Shown here in pieces: positions 1 to 12,694 of a stretch of 64,000 nucleotides of DNA. Where the stretch lies: the NCBI GenBank assembly GCA_016617855.1, contig JAECUM010096299.1:30055-94054 (forward strand), read 5' to 3'. The stretch is from Megalonaias nervosa. Lineage: Eukaryota > Mollusca > Bivalvia > Unionida > Unionidae. A program made the translations under genes and the position numbers. The notes below the pieces were generated by a model that made no database searches, was not told the DNA's origin, and saw only the letters and a list, made by a program, of their open reading frames with translations. Numbering within the stretch: the first letter of the stretch is position 1; each line of letters begins with the position of its first letter.

Positions 1-1850
1 CCACACACCAGCTATCACATCTGCCATGGACGAATTCAATTCTACTGAACGAATCTTACTATGAGATTCAATAATAAAAAAAAAGTTGTTTACACCAAAA
101 GCTGAAACTGGTTCTGAATCTAGGTCAGCAAAAGATACAGAGTTTCTACTACTACGGGTTTATCAGGTTTAACAGAACTGAACTGAATTTTCTGGAAAAA
201 TGTCAAATCCAGTGAATAAAGTTATCATTATAATAACATGTAATGAAATAAAAATAAAATAAAAAAGAATTTAAAACTAACACACAAGTAATTAAATTAC
301 ATATACATAACAACATGCATGACTGTAGATTGACGTATGCACTAAAAAGCAAGCAAGGTAGACCTTACATGACAGAGACAATATGGTCATGAATATTTCT
401 AAACTCATTACAATTAGAAATAACAAGGACCCTTATAAACAATTCTGTCTTGTCGGGTCACATGAATGCCTCATGTGTCACATCTGCACCCATACCACCA
501 CACCTTTATTTTTGTTAAACATCTGAATTCTCAGATTATCACTGTGTAACAATCTACTCCATCCTGTTTGGCTATCCTACCATGAACTTAGTGAAAATGA
601 ATACCCTTTCCCAGAATGTATATACACATTTTTTTCTAGTACTTAATTCCTTTTATGCAGTTTTAAAATACTGCTTCACCCATTTCTTTCTAACCTGGGT
701 CAGAAATTATTTCAAATTACACTAATTCAACTAGTGACAAACACTGCACGTTCAAAGGCCTAACTGTCAATTATTCTATAAGAGTGAAAACCGAACATTA
801 CAAACCTAAACCAATCTTGTTATGGAAAAAAACTTAAAAACCAAATGTCCTAATGAACTTGCCTAATTTTGACAATTTTGACAAGAATTGGCTCTTGGCT
901 TGCATTAAGCTGGTCTCACAAATATAAGAACGAAGACTTAGAAAGCCAAATAGACAATTGTGTGGTCTCTTTCTTTTGTTTTATATTTGTATCTATTTCT
1001 CATCCCATGCATGAAATTAGGTGGTGTTTCCTTCTTTTACTAATTATATGGTTTGTCTTTGTGTTTTCTTTTTCCCTTGAGAGTTTTATGCATAATGAAA
1101 CACTCTAATTAGGTAAGTCTTGGGCACAAACATCTCAGTTCTACACAAAAACATTTCATTATTTTACCCTCAGTTTGGTCAGAATTTGGATGGATTAAAT
1201 CCTGGGTTCTTAGCTGTACCAACTTATTTCAGGTCAGTGACCTGAACAAACACTTACTGATGCCTGATGCTTGGAGGGTGCCATTTGTCAAGTTGTTTAT
1301 TTTATTTTAGCAACATAGAGCTGATTTAAACCCCAGATAACATTGCCAGAATTCTATTCCTACATTACTGTGGAGAATAACTGTTCTCCAGTATTCAGTT
1401 TGTCAGGGAGTTCACCAAGTACAGCCTCAGTGGACAATTTCCTCCACTAACTGTGGTATGGCTACCCCAGACATACCAACCCTGCATCTCTATGCAGCTA
1501 TGCATAATCTGTCTTTGCTTTTTTGGTTTTGTAAGTAATCCATGCCTAATATGACAGAGTAACTGAGATTTACAAATACTTAAAATTTTTATATTATTTC
1601 TGAGTGACCTACCAGTATATGTAGTAGCACCTGTCCTTTAGTAGTACATGTATCTATTAAAGCCTGTACCTATTCTAACACTTGTCATGCTACTGACTAA
1701 GTTACTACTATATACAGTATTTCCTTTACCTTCCTGCCTTACATTTTCCCCATCCTTAGAAAAGTTTAAGTTTGTCTTCCTGGGGATTTATGTAAGTGAC
1801 CCTGGGATAGGCTCATATCCCTATCTTTATTTCACTTTTGGTTGTGTGTA
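1..1850. other. Non-coding AT-rich DNA
   Basis: I see no convincing exon, RNA gene or repeat structure here. The short open frames have no family signature. The part right of about 1380 may be decayed pol of the adjacent minus-strand gag remnant, since isolated protease-like words can be read there, but stops are frequent. Confidence 0.4.
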
Positions 1851-1868
1851 TGGGTATGGTGCAGGCTG

Positions 1869-2612
1869 ACATGCAACCTTGATGTGCCCCAATTTGTTGC
1901 ATTTAAAGCACCTTGCATTTTGAAATCTACAGTTGGATGCTTTATGGCGGTACTCACCACATTGGTAACATGGGTGTTTTCTTTCCCTCAAATCCCAGTG
2001 GTTTCAGCTGTTTTGCTGCTTCTTTACCTCTGCAGGGTGTTGAGAGAGTTATTTTTAAGCTTCAATTGTTGAATTTCAGCTCACAAGTTCAAAATCTCTC
2101 CCTCCAATTTTTTGGAATTCATTGCCTCCACTGAATGAACCATGCTTCTATACTTTATTATATCCTCCAGTGTTTTTGCCTCCTTAGCCAAGGAGAATGA
2201 GCAAACACTTGGATCCAGTCCATTTATTGCTATGTCAAAGATTTCTGAAGACGATTTCCCCAGGTCCATCCCTTTTGATTTTACTTGATCAAAATAACAG
2301 AGCATACAGTCACTTCCTTGTACCACTGAATAAAGATCTCTCACTCTGCTGTACCATGAGACCTGTGGTGGAAAGAATCTTTCTTTTAACATTTGCAACA
2401 GCGCTGTATAATCAGCCATCACATCCTCTGGGAGTGAATAAAACCAGATTTCTGCTTCCCCAGATAGACTTAATGCCAGGTGTGGTGCTTTTCCTTCCTC
2501 TTTTAGTCATTTGATTTTGTAAAACTTTCCAACTTTTGAATGCCACACTTTTGCACTGTCCTGGCCCCCCAGAGAAGGCTGGTATGGTGATGAAATCTCT
2601 ACCTGAAGCCAT
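1869..2612 (-). pseudogene. LTR-retrotransposon gag remnant (Gypsy-like) with two zinc knuckles
   Basis: Read on the minus strand, the segment gives a gag-like region (around 2600-2412), continues in another frame with an acidic/helical capsid-like stretch (2422-2081; LLQMLKERFFPPQ..., ...FDIAINGLDPSV), and ends in two CX2CX4HX4C zinc knuckles at 1930-1971 (CYQCGEYRHKASNC) and 1869-1910 (CFKCNKLGHIKVAC). Frameshifts and stops separate the blocks. The double CCHC arrangement is typical of Gypsy/Ty3 Gag. A possible protease-region fragment follows near 1390-1450 but is too weak to call. No LTRs were recognised. Confidence 0.75.
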
Positions 2613-2619
2613 GTGGGGG

Positions 2620-3545
2620 TTTTTTTTTTGGAGAGGGGGATCTTTGTATTTTTTTTCTCAGTTCCAGCTGAGCTAAAAAGTCAGCTACCTGGACTATTAT
2701 CCACCACGTCTGTTAGCTGCAGTCCGTCTGACCTATTGGGTCTTTCTGTTGACTTCAGGGTGAGGCAGGGACCAGTGGTATACTAATTAAAACACTAAGT
2801 CATATTGTCATCTACTGTTTATATCCAGTATACACACTAAGTTCTGTCCATGTCTCCAAATGCTACACTAATGTTTATCTATATTGTTTCTCACTACGTT
2901 TGTCCACTCAGAATATCTATCACTCCATTATGTCTATTAGGTATCCTTTCTCTTAACTCCCCATCTTGTATATCTCTGTCTGATTCTTATTTCCAACTAC
3001 ATCTTATCTCTACTGTCCCTTTTTCTTTCTCTGCCCTCCTTCTGCTTTTCTTTCTGCTTTGTGTCTTTCTGCCTTCTGCTTTCTTTTCTGCACACTATAT
3101 CTTGAATCTATCTATATACACATATAGTAATCCCACACCCTTTCCCCACATACAGAATATGATTGTCTAACCATTACTAGATGAATGACAGTTCCCTTGC
3201 CCCCAGATCATACCATAACTAAATGGTGCTGAAACAGCAGGAATATGACCCATTTATCCAGCTATGTCATGATGCTGACCTGTTTTCCCAGATTTGTCAA
3301 AGCCTTCCTGAAACCCAAAGCTTTACTTGCTATTGATATGTTCTCACACCCAACTTACATTAGTTTCTATGATGCTGACCTAGTTACCCAGATTTAACAT
3401 TGCTTCCCTCACATCTGTCTCTGAAATTCCCATATTCACACACCCCACATATTACTAGTTAGAAACCTGATATTGGTACTGCTATATATTTTACTTTCAA
3501 TCCATTTTGTCATATGTACTAAGAATCCAATTTAGTCATATAACT
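2620..3545. other. Non-coding, pyrimidine-rich stretch
   Basis: Upstream flank of the minus-strand gag remnant, followed by a C/T-rich stretch (about 2850-3170) whose open frame is compositional. No exon or element boundary was recognised. Confidence 0.35.
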
Positions 3546-3549
3546 GACA

Positions 3550-4535
3550 TACATTCTTCCACAGCATTCCCTCACTATAAGACCATTCATTACATCATGG
3601 ATTTTGTTATAAGGTAGTATATTAATGGATCCAGTTTTATTATTCAATAGTAGAATTATATGTATTATATACTTCAGTGTAAAGCAGTCTCGCTATAAGA
3701 CGGTGAACTCCATGGCTCCCATTGATGGCTTTACAATGAAAGAATGCTATATTAACTGATTAAAATGTTATTGTTTCTTCATCTGTAATGGTTGAGTATT
3801 CAGTAGTAACCATTACAGTTCAAAATACAATATTGTTTTGTTTTTGTTGGTTTTAGCAGCACTTTGTACACATTATTGGCAATATCATATTGAGGAAATG
3901 AGAGTTATGTGCCTTGCCTAAGGACGCCAAGGTGGCTGACTCCAGCTAGTCAGGTTGAAACCCTGAACAGCACTCTCATTTTAGCTGAAAGACTAATACA
4001 CATGACAACATTTATTCACTTGTTTTGTCTGTGATTTACATGAAGAAAACTAAGCAATTACAATACCCTTTCCCACAAAGCCCTTCATTTATAACATGGT
4101 TCCTGTTTAAATGTGTGGTCATGGAGCCCATTTCATTAAGTGGTAGTAAAATTATATGTATAATGTACTTCATTATAAGATAGTCTCACTTACTTTATAA
4201 TAAAGCAGTCCCACTATAGGATGGTACATGTATACTCTGTGACTCCCTCGGACATTGTAATAATGAGGTAGTTTTGTATAATGCACTTTATTATAATGCA
4301 GTCTCACTATAAGGTGGTAAACTCAATGGCTTCCATGGACAGAATGATAATGAGGTTGTTTTATGTCATGTACTTCATTATAATGCAGATTCGCTACAAG
4401 GTGGTAAATTCTATGACTCCCATGGACAGTTTTATAATGAGGTAGTTTTGTATGATGTACTTCATTATAATTCAGCCTTGCTATAAAGTGATGAACTCTG
4501 TGTTCCCTTGGACATTGTTATAATGTGTAGTTTCA
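3550..4535. repeat. Dispersed 'cattataatg' repeat (family C), several tandem units
   Basis: Units of about 85-107 bp repeat at least four times between 4130 and 4530, with an older copy at 3550-3760. Each contains cttcattataa, 'ctataaggtggtaaactc', 'atggctcccatggacag' and 'ataatgaggtagtttt'. The same family occurs at 23211-23545, 23945-24020, 25385-25740 and 51800-52210. The dyad-like design suggests a decayed pogo/Tigger-type terminal sequence; that origin is inference. A possible SINE fragment (about 3838-3990, containing tgccttgcctaaggacgcc) interrupts it. Confidence 0.6.
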
Positions 4536-4964
4536 CAAGTTAAATGATAGCAGTTAATTTTTGAAAGGTTGGAGATCAGACAGAATTACTGGAGAATCGT
4601 TTTCGAAACAAATGTCACTAACAGTTATCTGTTATTGAGCAAACTGCATACCTGTTCCAAAACAGAAAACAATCTCCAGGTAAATTCAGAATCTCAGGTG
4701 ACCTTGTCCCCATCTTTAGGAAGAAAAAAAAATAAAGACAAAGCAAGGATATGGTTTCTTATGAAATCAAGGATGTTAGTTTTACTTACCATAAGTCAAT
4801 AAATGATATAATGCATATAAAATCTTTTCTAAAACAAACATTCTGAATAAATTTGCGATATTTAATAAAATGCTCTCAACATGTGCACTGCTGCAAATGC
4901 TGGTGTATTAACAAGTATTAATGATTTATCCTGTTTAATTAGATTTGGCAAAATTCAGCCTTAA

Positions 4965-4970
<6 letters not shown>

Positions 4971-5055
<85 letters not shown>
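4971..5055. repeat. (TA)n microsatellite
   Basis: An uninterrupted TA dinucleotide run of about 85 bp. Confidence 0.98.
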
Positions 5056-5058
<3 letters not shown>

Positions 5059-6218
5059 TACAGTTCTAAAGCTTGAATAAAATTCAAATTACCTGCTGCT
5101 GTTCAGTTATACTGTTGGTGTTCCTGTATTTTCTGACACACAATTAAGTACAGGTAGATTTACACACCCAAGATAGGCCAACTGTAGTGGCTCTGTTTTC
5201 CATTAGAACAGTAGGTATTGTTTTCTTTTATCTTGCCTCAATGAACATATATGGTGATTTGCCTCACTGAACACATGTGGTAAAAAGTCAGTTTTAAGGT
5301 AAGTTGGCATTCTTTATTATGGATCTGTGTAAAGTAATGCAGTAAATACTGTAAACTCACTGTTTTTTGGGGCACATTGATTGCTTTCAGTTTTTGTAAC
5401 CTAGGAGTGTTGGTTTACAGTCTCCATGTGATTATAAAACCATAGTTTCCTGGTGGAATTCAAAAGCAAGTTTTAAGAACTAAGGTGAGTAAATATATTT
5501 TCAACTTGTAACATAACTAAGTGGAGGAAATAATAAAGCAAATTTACCTAAAATTATAGAATCTTAAAAAATCATTACAAAATAAAATTCCTATAACTTA
5601 AACAAAATTTGTGTAAAATTATAATAATTAATTTCTAATAAAAACGTATTTTCCATTCAGGGGATTCTTGATGATTATCGATCATTTAACTCTTCAAGGA
5701 CACTAACTACTGCTACAGAGATCACCATAAATGATAAGGGATATACATGTCATATTTGTTAAATGACTTTTAAATGGACAAATGCATGAAATTTGAAGAG
5801 AAATTTCAGACTCTATGAGATTAAAGTGTTTTTTTATGTGATTTATTTTTATATTTAATTTGAAAGTCAAGATTTTTAGGATTTCAATTCCATCTTAACA
5901 TTGACTTAAATGCATGATGAATTCGAGATACTCTATTTAGTTACTGCTTTTTGATATTAAAGTGCTGTTAAGCCTGTCTGCAACTAAGGGCATGTCTTTA
6001 ACAGTATGACATTATAAACAAGTAGATATCATTTGCCATCAAATTTATGGTTGGTTAATGGTGAATGGGTCTTCCACAAATCCCATTTATATATCTCTTT
6101 CAGTAGTTTGTATCCATATTACATGGTGAGTAACTACATTATGCAAAATAAAAAAGGAACCTCAATATTTATAATGAGTATATGCATGCTAAAATATTTC
6201 ATGAGAAAAGTGTTGATG
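5056..6218. other. Non-coding, no feature seen
   Basis: AT-rich sequence with no recognisable exon, element end or tandem unit. The stretch 4540-4970 before the TA run is likewise empty. Confidence 0.4.
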
Positions 6219-6430
6219 TTTAGTTTGGTTTGGTTTTGTGGGGTTTAATTTTTCAACAGATGATATACATGGCGGCCAGTATGTTTTGGTGGAGGATGAA
6301 CCAGGAAAGACCCTGGAAAGAAACACCCACCCATGGAAAGCTTTCTCATATACACACATTGGTTGATATAGGACTTGAGTTCAAACAGAGGTGAAATATG
6401 TGAATGATCTGTAAAGATAAGTGTCATAGC
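6219..6430 (-). mobile_element. SINE-1 copy, degraded
   Basis: The tail is a GTTT-rich run at 6221-6240, followed by 'gggtttaatttttcaacag', 'tacatggcggccagta', 'accaggaaagaccctgg', 'cccatggaaagctttctcat' and 'gaggtgaaat', the same order as the full copy at 61559-61815. The tRNA-like head (right end, minus orientation) is almost unrecognisable, so this is an old insertion. Confidence 0.75.
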
Positions 6431-8157
6431 TCAATACCTTGACCTTTGACTTCTTGACCTAATGTCATCACCAAGGTTATATCTTTTCTCATGGCAAAAT
6501 TGTATGCAAAGTTTAGTGACAAGCAATAGTAAAATTCTTGAAATATTAAAAAAGATAACCACAGGTGTGGAGTACTCGATAAAGACTCATTCTCAGAATT
6601 ATTGACCACACTATAATGCAATATTTTATGTTGCTGTGGTACATTGAATGAATTATCTGAATTATGATAAAATAAACAACATACTAATAATGTCATTTAT
6701 ATATCTTTGTCATAGTGGCACTCTTGTAAATGATTACATATAGCATCTTTGTGAAAACATTTCATGTATGAGCCCAAATATTTAAGACCACCATATTCGA
6801 TCTTCATTTTCCTGCCATTTAAGGGAAAAATCGCAAATCTGATGGCAGTCTCATGGTGTATATATAGTCAAAGCTTAATTATCTCTTCTAAACTTTTTCT
6901 ATTGGTGTCGAAAATGAAATAGTAAACGTACATGGTCTCCATATGTGTTAGAGTTCTGCAAACTTTTGTGAACAAAATATTATTATTGTCTTGTACACAT
7001 GTATGTTATAATTAAAAAGACTGCTTATTTGTTTCTCTGTTGGAATGTAGTATTTTATTTAAGTAAAATAGAAATTGTGACGTATCCCAATTAACAGTAT
7101 GAAAATGTATAACTCTCTACATCATAGACAAAGTAAGCGATATTAAATTGAGATGTTTTTAGATGATTGTGTCATTTACAGTTTTATATTCATTGAATAA
7201 ATACATAAGTTGTGACAGATAAAAAGAGCAGCTTATATTAAGTAAATAAAGTTGGAAGATGTCACATCATTTCTGTTTTATTCAGTCATACGCGAATGTG
7301 TAAGTTTGGTGACTGTACTGATATGAATTTTGTTAAGTTGAGAAGAAAATTTACTGAATGGCTGCTCCCCTTGAACCTTTTAATGCAATTCATTCTGCAG
7401 GGATTTTCATAGTTTTTATTGATAAAGTATTGAAACCAATGGCACATATTTGTGGGAAAAAAATTATTTAAAAAAAAGACAGAAAATGAAATGAGTGACA
7501 AATATAAAGGTGCCAGAAGGATATAACTCCTCTTTTTCATCATTTTAGAAATAATTGGTTTTTCAAAAATGCACACTTTAAAGGTCAAAGGTAAATGGTC
7601 TTAGTGGTCAGTTATAGGTCAAAACTAAAGGTTATTGTTGTCGGTTGTTATGGAGAAAAAACATAGCACTGCATCATTATGTTATATTTTGTGCCCTAAT
7701 CACATGGATACAGGAGCATTCTTGGAGATTATGGATCAAAAGGTTAAAGGTTGTGGTCAAAGGACAAATCCCGTGTGACTTACAATTGAAGTTATTGAAG
7801 GTTTTATAATGTGGCTGTATCAGATAAATATATTTTATTTATTTTTTTTCTTTTTCATTGTAAAGATACAATGTTTTGATCAAGGGAATGGATGAAAATA
7901 TGAAAGATCAATGTAACAGTGGTTGTTGGATAACCAGAACAGTTCAGAACAGCACTTCAGATGAGATGAACAAAAAAAAAATTACACAATTCTGGATCAT
8001 GGCAACAACAAATAGATTAAAAAGGTTGAGTTTCATTTACTGCACATGTGTGCATAGTAATATGTAAAAAAGATAAGAAAATCAGATACCAAGGCTGTAG
8101 CAATATCCTTGCAGACGAGACAGTAAATTTACTGATTTAAATTGCTAGAGGATTATA
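6431..8157. other. Non-coding DNA with a short 'ggtcaaaggt' repeat
   Basis: Mostly unstructured. About 7570-7770 has three loosely periodic 'aggtcaaaggt' words, an outlier of the family seen at 27.2-28.0 and 49.2-51.5 kb. No exon was recognised. Confidence 0.4.
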
Positions 8158-8540
8158 CAGGGTTCCCACAAGCCAGGGAAAAGTCAGAGAATATTTAGTT
8201 TTCAGGAATGCCATAGAATTTTATATAGTAGAAATTTTTACCTGTCTTGAAAGACCATTGCTATGTGAGACACCTGTCTTGAGAGACCACATTCTCAAAG
8301 GCACAAATTTATTGATTATATAGCATTGTGACCTGTTATGAGGGACCACCTGTCTTGAGAGACCATGACTTTTTGGCAAAAGAGGTGGTCTTTCAAGACA
8401 GGTTCTACTGTATTAAGTGAGATAAAATTGAAATTTTATTTGAAAGTCTGGGAATTTTATGTTAAGTGAGTAAAAAATGAAATTTTAGTCAAAAGTCAGG
8501 CAATTTTGTGTCATCAGTCAGGTAAATTTTAATAATGGAT
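8158..8540. mobile_element. hAT-like CAGGG-ended element, split by a MITE
   Basis: It begins CAGGGTTCCCACAAGCCAGG and is rich in 'agtcaggaattt' words, like the better copies at 47915-48240 and 52720-53133. The family-A MITE at 8227-8410 sits inside it. The right end is indistinct. Confidence 0.6.
8227..8410. mobile_element. Family-A MITE (TA target)
   Basis: A palindromic element: left arm (diverged) acctgtcttgaaagacca, right arm tggtctttcaagacaggttc, ending ...tactg followed by TA. The interior carries 'acctgtcttgagagacca' and 'gattatatagcattgtgacc', shared with the copies at 10911, 23545, 24867, 25436 and 63019. Confidence 0.85.
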
Positions 8541-8987
8541 AAACACATGAAGAAATTTGTCATCAAAGTTTGTTTTTTTCAGTGCAAAATATTTTGAATA
8601 GCTCCCGTAGACTTTTGGTTATTTGTGTAATGATGAAAACTGATGCACAATAATTAAACTGATTAGTCGTTTGGTGAAATTATAAATGTTAGGTTGTTCC
8701 TTATCTGTGTTTTTACTAAAGTTTGTACTCAATAGTACCATATTTACACTTGGTATGTGGTGTTAGCATTTTTGTAAATCATACTAATATATAGGGTGAG
8801 ATTACATAGTTTCCATGAAGATAATCGTACTTATTTTTATATCCACTTAGTTTGCACCCCTGTGTCTGTCACTAGTCAGTAAGCTTTCACTTTTTTATAG
8901 AATTTAGATGCAGTTTCTCAGCGCAGTTTATATGTTATGATGGATTGTTATTTTGACCTAATATGAACATAGATTTAAACTACCATG

Positions 8988-9130
8988 TAAACTCACTTAT
9001 AATTTGGACCCTACTGCAAACTGCACAGACCTAGATCTCCCATATCATAATGTCTGATGATGCTGGGTCTTTGCAGTTTTGTTAAAAGTAATCAGTAGAA
9101 GAAACAACCAGGGCCGTAGAGATTGATCAC
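8988..9130. mobile_element. Family-B MITE, partial
   Basis: The left arm 'actcacttataatttgga', 'ctgcaaactgcacagacc' and 'tagatctcccatatcataat' match the family-B consensus. The second arm is lost or diverged. Confidence 0.65.
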
Positions 9131-9283
9131 AGGCCCTAGGGTAAGAAACACCCGGGCCTCTCCTAGTTGGATTATCATTTACACTTTTTAATCCAATCAA
9201 AATCCTTTGCATTGCTCCCCCTCCCCGACAATGCATGCTTTAAGATAATATGGTTTTAAAATAGGTTCTCTGTTATTGGCTGT

Positions 9284-9665
9284 AGGGGAGGTGAAGGTCA
9301 TCTTTAATGACAATATTTCTGCCATGAAACAGCTACATAAATTCATAGAAAAATTAGAGCAAGTGGAGGCCATCTTTAATGACAATATTTCTGCCATGAA
9401 TCAGCCATTAAATTCATAGAAAAATGAGTGAAAGTGAAGGCCACATAAATTCACAGAAAAATTAGGGGAGGTGAAGGCCATCCTTAATGACAATATTTCT
9501 GCCATGAACCAGCCACTTAAATTCATAGAAAAATGAGTGAAAGTGAAGGCCACATAAATTCACAGAAAAATTAGGGGAGGTGAAGGCCATCCTTAATGAC
9601 AATATTTCTGCCATGAACCAGCCACTTAAATTCATAGAAAAATATGGGGAGGTGGAGGCCATTGT
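9284..9665. repeat. 109-bp tandem repeat
   Basis: The unit contains 'gaggtgaaggccatccttaa', 'gacaatatttctgccatgaa' and 'aaattcatagaaaaat'. Copies at about 9465 and 9574 are nearly identical. Earlier copies are shorter or diverged. Minus-strand open frames here are products of the repeat. Confidence 0.9.
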
Positions 9666-10910
9666 TAATATGATGTGGGCTTATTATAGGACTACAACTA
9701 CCTAGCATAAAAAAGTTGCTAATGTTTTAAATCATTGATCATCTTATCATCATCATGGGCTTATCATTGGAGAAATATGGTCAGTTCCATTGTTGTATAA
9801 ATTTAACCTGATAACTGTGTGTTTGAAATGAGATGTGTCATCATGGAAAATTTGTTTATAGTTAGAGAAAAGTCACAGAATTTTGGTTCCAGAAACGTGT
9901 ATGTGGAAACCATGTTATAACTGATTTTTTATTTCTGAAAAGGAAAGTCAAAATAGAAAGTCCCTGAAGAGAGCATATTCAAGAATTGACAAATGGGATG
10001 GAGAGGGAGGTGGGGATTCCAGAAATTGGTAGTATGAATTTTCTGAATATTGGAGAGATTTAATGTAAAAATGCACAATTTGTGTACATTTAACTGATTT
10101 TTCAGTGCATTACTTTGAAAATTAGGAAAACTCACAGTCTAGACTAGACACTGTTGAAGGGTCTTGAATATGAATTTATTGGTTTTGAGCCATAATGATG
10201 CTAAAATCCTTTACTCACAATGGGGATTAATTTTTCAGCTGATGAAATCAAACAGTTGGTGTCAAAATAGCACATAAATTTCTTTTAAATAAACTGGAGT
10301 TGAATAGCATTCATTGTTAATTCTATGTCGTTCATTGTTAATTCTATGTAGTTTTCTTTACAATCACCAAAAGGTATAAATGTCTTCTAAACAAAAGATG
10401 TAATAACATTATCCCTTAATTATAGAGTTTAACAAAAACATTTCTTTTGAGTTTTGTGTTTAAGCAGAAATCTGTCATTCATGGTGAATTTATATTTTCA
10501 GCATTAGTTTTATTCCCTAAATGGAGACTTGTTTGAATAGTCATTTGTGTACTAGAATTGGAATAACATTGTGATTTGATATACATGTAAAGTACAAAAG
10601 CCGTCTACTCTTCATATTTTATACCTGTTAAAATACAGGTAAATTCTGTGGTTTTATGTTTTAGAGTTTTTGATTCTTGTTGAAATCTACTTTTATTAGT
10701 AAACATATTAAACTAAGCTGTTGGATATAATTATTGAAGTTAAATGTCTCTTTCTTATTTAGGAGTGATGGATTTATGTCATTTTTATTGCTGTGTTGAA
10801 GATTTATTGTTGACAGATGTACATCTTGTAGGGGTGTAGAAAATTATTTTTGTAATAATATGTATTTACAGTGAATTAGTAGTTCAAATGCCTGATTTTA
10901 TACACTTATG
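9666..10910. other. Non-coding, no feature seen
   Basis: Only a 21-bp direct duplication (ttcattgttaattctatgt, about 10308-10350) is notable. Confidence 0.4.
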
Positions 10911-11085
10911 TAGTGAAACCTGTCTTGAAATACCACTGCTGTGAGAGATCACCTGTTTTGAGGGGCCAGATTATCGTTACACTGAATTTTTACTTATAGT
11001 ATTATAACCTGTCACAAGAGAACACCTATCTTCAGAAATTATGATATTGTGGCAGAAATGTCATCTTTCATGCCAGGTTCTAATG
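10911..11085. mobile_element. Family-A MITE, diverged
   Basis: The left end 'tagtgaaacctgtcttgaaa' and right end 'ccaggttctaatg' followed by TA, with internal 'agagatcacctgttttgag', identify an old copy of the TA-flanked palindromic family. Confidence 0.75.
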
Positions 11086-11352
11086 TACAATCACAATCTC
11101 ATCAATTGTTTTGATAAAAGTATTAAGTATATATTGTATCAAATGAAGTCAAACTATTCATAATATTACAATCATTATAAATTCTTCTGTGTTAGCAATG
11201 TGCACCCCCACCCCCAAGAAATTGCCAGCTGACGATACACTGTTAGCCTTAAGGGCGAGTCCTTAATTATAAATTTGTTTTAACTTTCCATACGTGCCTA
11301 GTGCAGTCCACATTTTAGGGCTTCAATCTAAATTCTTAAATAGATCAGATAC

Positions 11353-11595
11353 CGTATATACTGATTTAAAAGTCAAAACCAACTGCAGACAACACAGACC
11401 CTGATATCTGTCATTGCATAATGTGCCAGCAGATTATGGGCAGTGTTGTTTGTTCTATTGATTATTCCTAACAATTTGCATGATGCACCAGCAGATCAGG
11501 GTCTGTGGTGTTTGTTCTATTCATTATTCCTAACAATTCACATGATGCAGTGGCAGATCCAGGTCATTGCATGACTTACAGTCAAGTATATACAG
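11353..11595. mobile_element. Family-B MITE with internal duplication
   Basis: The termini CCGTATATAC and GTATATACAG are inverted repeats flanked by TA on both sides. Inside are 'aactgcagacaacacagacc' and two copies of an about 80-bp block starting 'gtttgttctatt.attattcc', so this copy is longer than its relatives. Noncoding. TA duplication and short TIRs fit a Tc1/mariner-like non-autonomous element; the superfamily is inference. Confidence 0.8.
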
Positions 11596-11599
11596 TAAT

Positions 11600-12420
11600 T
11601 ATAAATATTTATCATTTTGTCATAATCTAATTGATTGAGAATTTAATTTAAGGGATGAATTGCAATTGGGTTTGAAATTTTTAGCATCTGTTTCTGTAAA
11701 TTACAGTCTGTCTTTAAAAAAAAGCTTTTTCTTGACACTTGCTAACTAAGAATCAAGTACATGAATACCTGTATTTTATTTTACATCAGTAAAATTGTGA
11801 AGCACGTACAACAATTGATATCTGTGGTTAAAAGAGACAGAGATCATAGATTAATAGATTATCTGGATTATTTGTTTGTATGGTCCCTATCATGAACTCC
11901 ATTTTAATACCTTTCATATAAATTATCCAGATGACATTTTCTGCAGAGGAAATCACTGCTTCCCAATCAATCCTGATAATAAAATATTTTACTGTGCTGC
12001 AAATACATGTAGTGTGAGATCTGAAATGGCTTCAAAAGGTAACATTTGAATGTCTCATGCCGTATATCCATCTCATATATGATTTAATGATGTCATCTGT
12101 AACATGTTGAAGTGCAATTAAACATGCAGTAAGAAAAATTATGACATGCACTTATGATTTATGACATTAATGACACGCAAAGATAATTGTATATTTGTAT
12201 ATGATGTCACTATGACAGTACTTAGTACCTACATGCATGAGTTGTAAATTTCATAAAGACAATACAGTAATTATTACACATGTTCTTGTTTGGTTCATAT
12301 TTTGGAACTCTAGTAGACTCTTATTCATGGAATTACTGAACACACAAGGTTGAATGTTTTGTCCACTGAAAAATGTATATAGGGCATTCACATGTTGATC
12401 ACACAACAACTCTAGTCCTA
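11600..12420. other. Non-coding, no feature seen
   Basis: AT-rich sequence without recognisable structure. Confidence 0.4.
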
Positions 12421-12424
12421 AATA

Positions 12425-12620
12425 CCATACGTACTTGGTTATAAGTCGATTCCAACTACAAACTGGATAGATCCAGATCTGCCATCGCATAATGTGTCAG
12501 CAGATATAGGTCTGTGAATTTTGTTAGAACAAAAACAACATAGACTCTGATCTGCTGGCCCATTATGTGACTGCTGATCAGGGTCAATGTTGTTTACAGT
12601 TTTACTTTTCTTATAAACAG

Positions 12621-12692
<72 letters not shown>
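12425..12692. mobile_element. Family-B MITE ending in a (TA)n run
   Basis: The left end is TA then CCATACGTAC...'ttataagtcgattccaacta'; the right arm is '...gatcagggtcaatgttgttt' then 'cttataaacaggtg'. The expected terminal TATATAC is replaced by a pure (TA)n/(AT)n run at 12624-12692. Confidence 0.8.
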
Positions 12693-12694
<2 letters not shown>

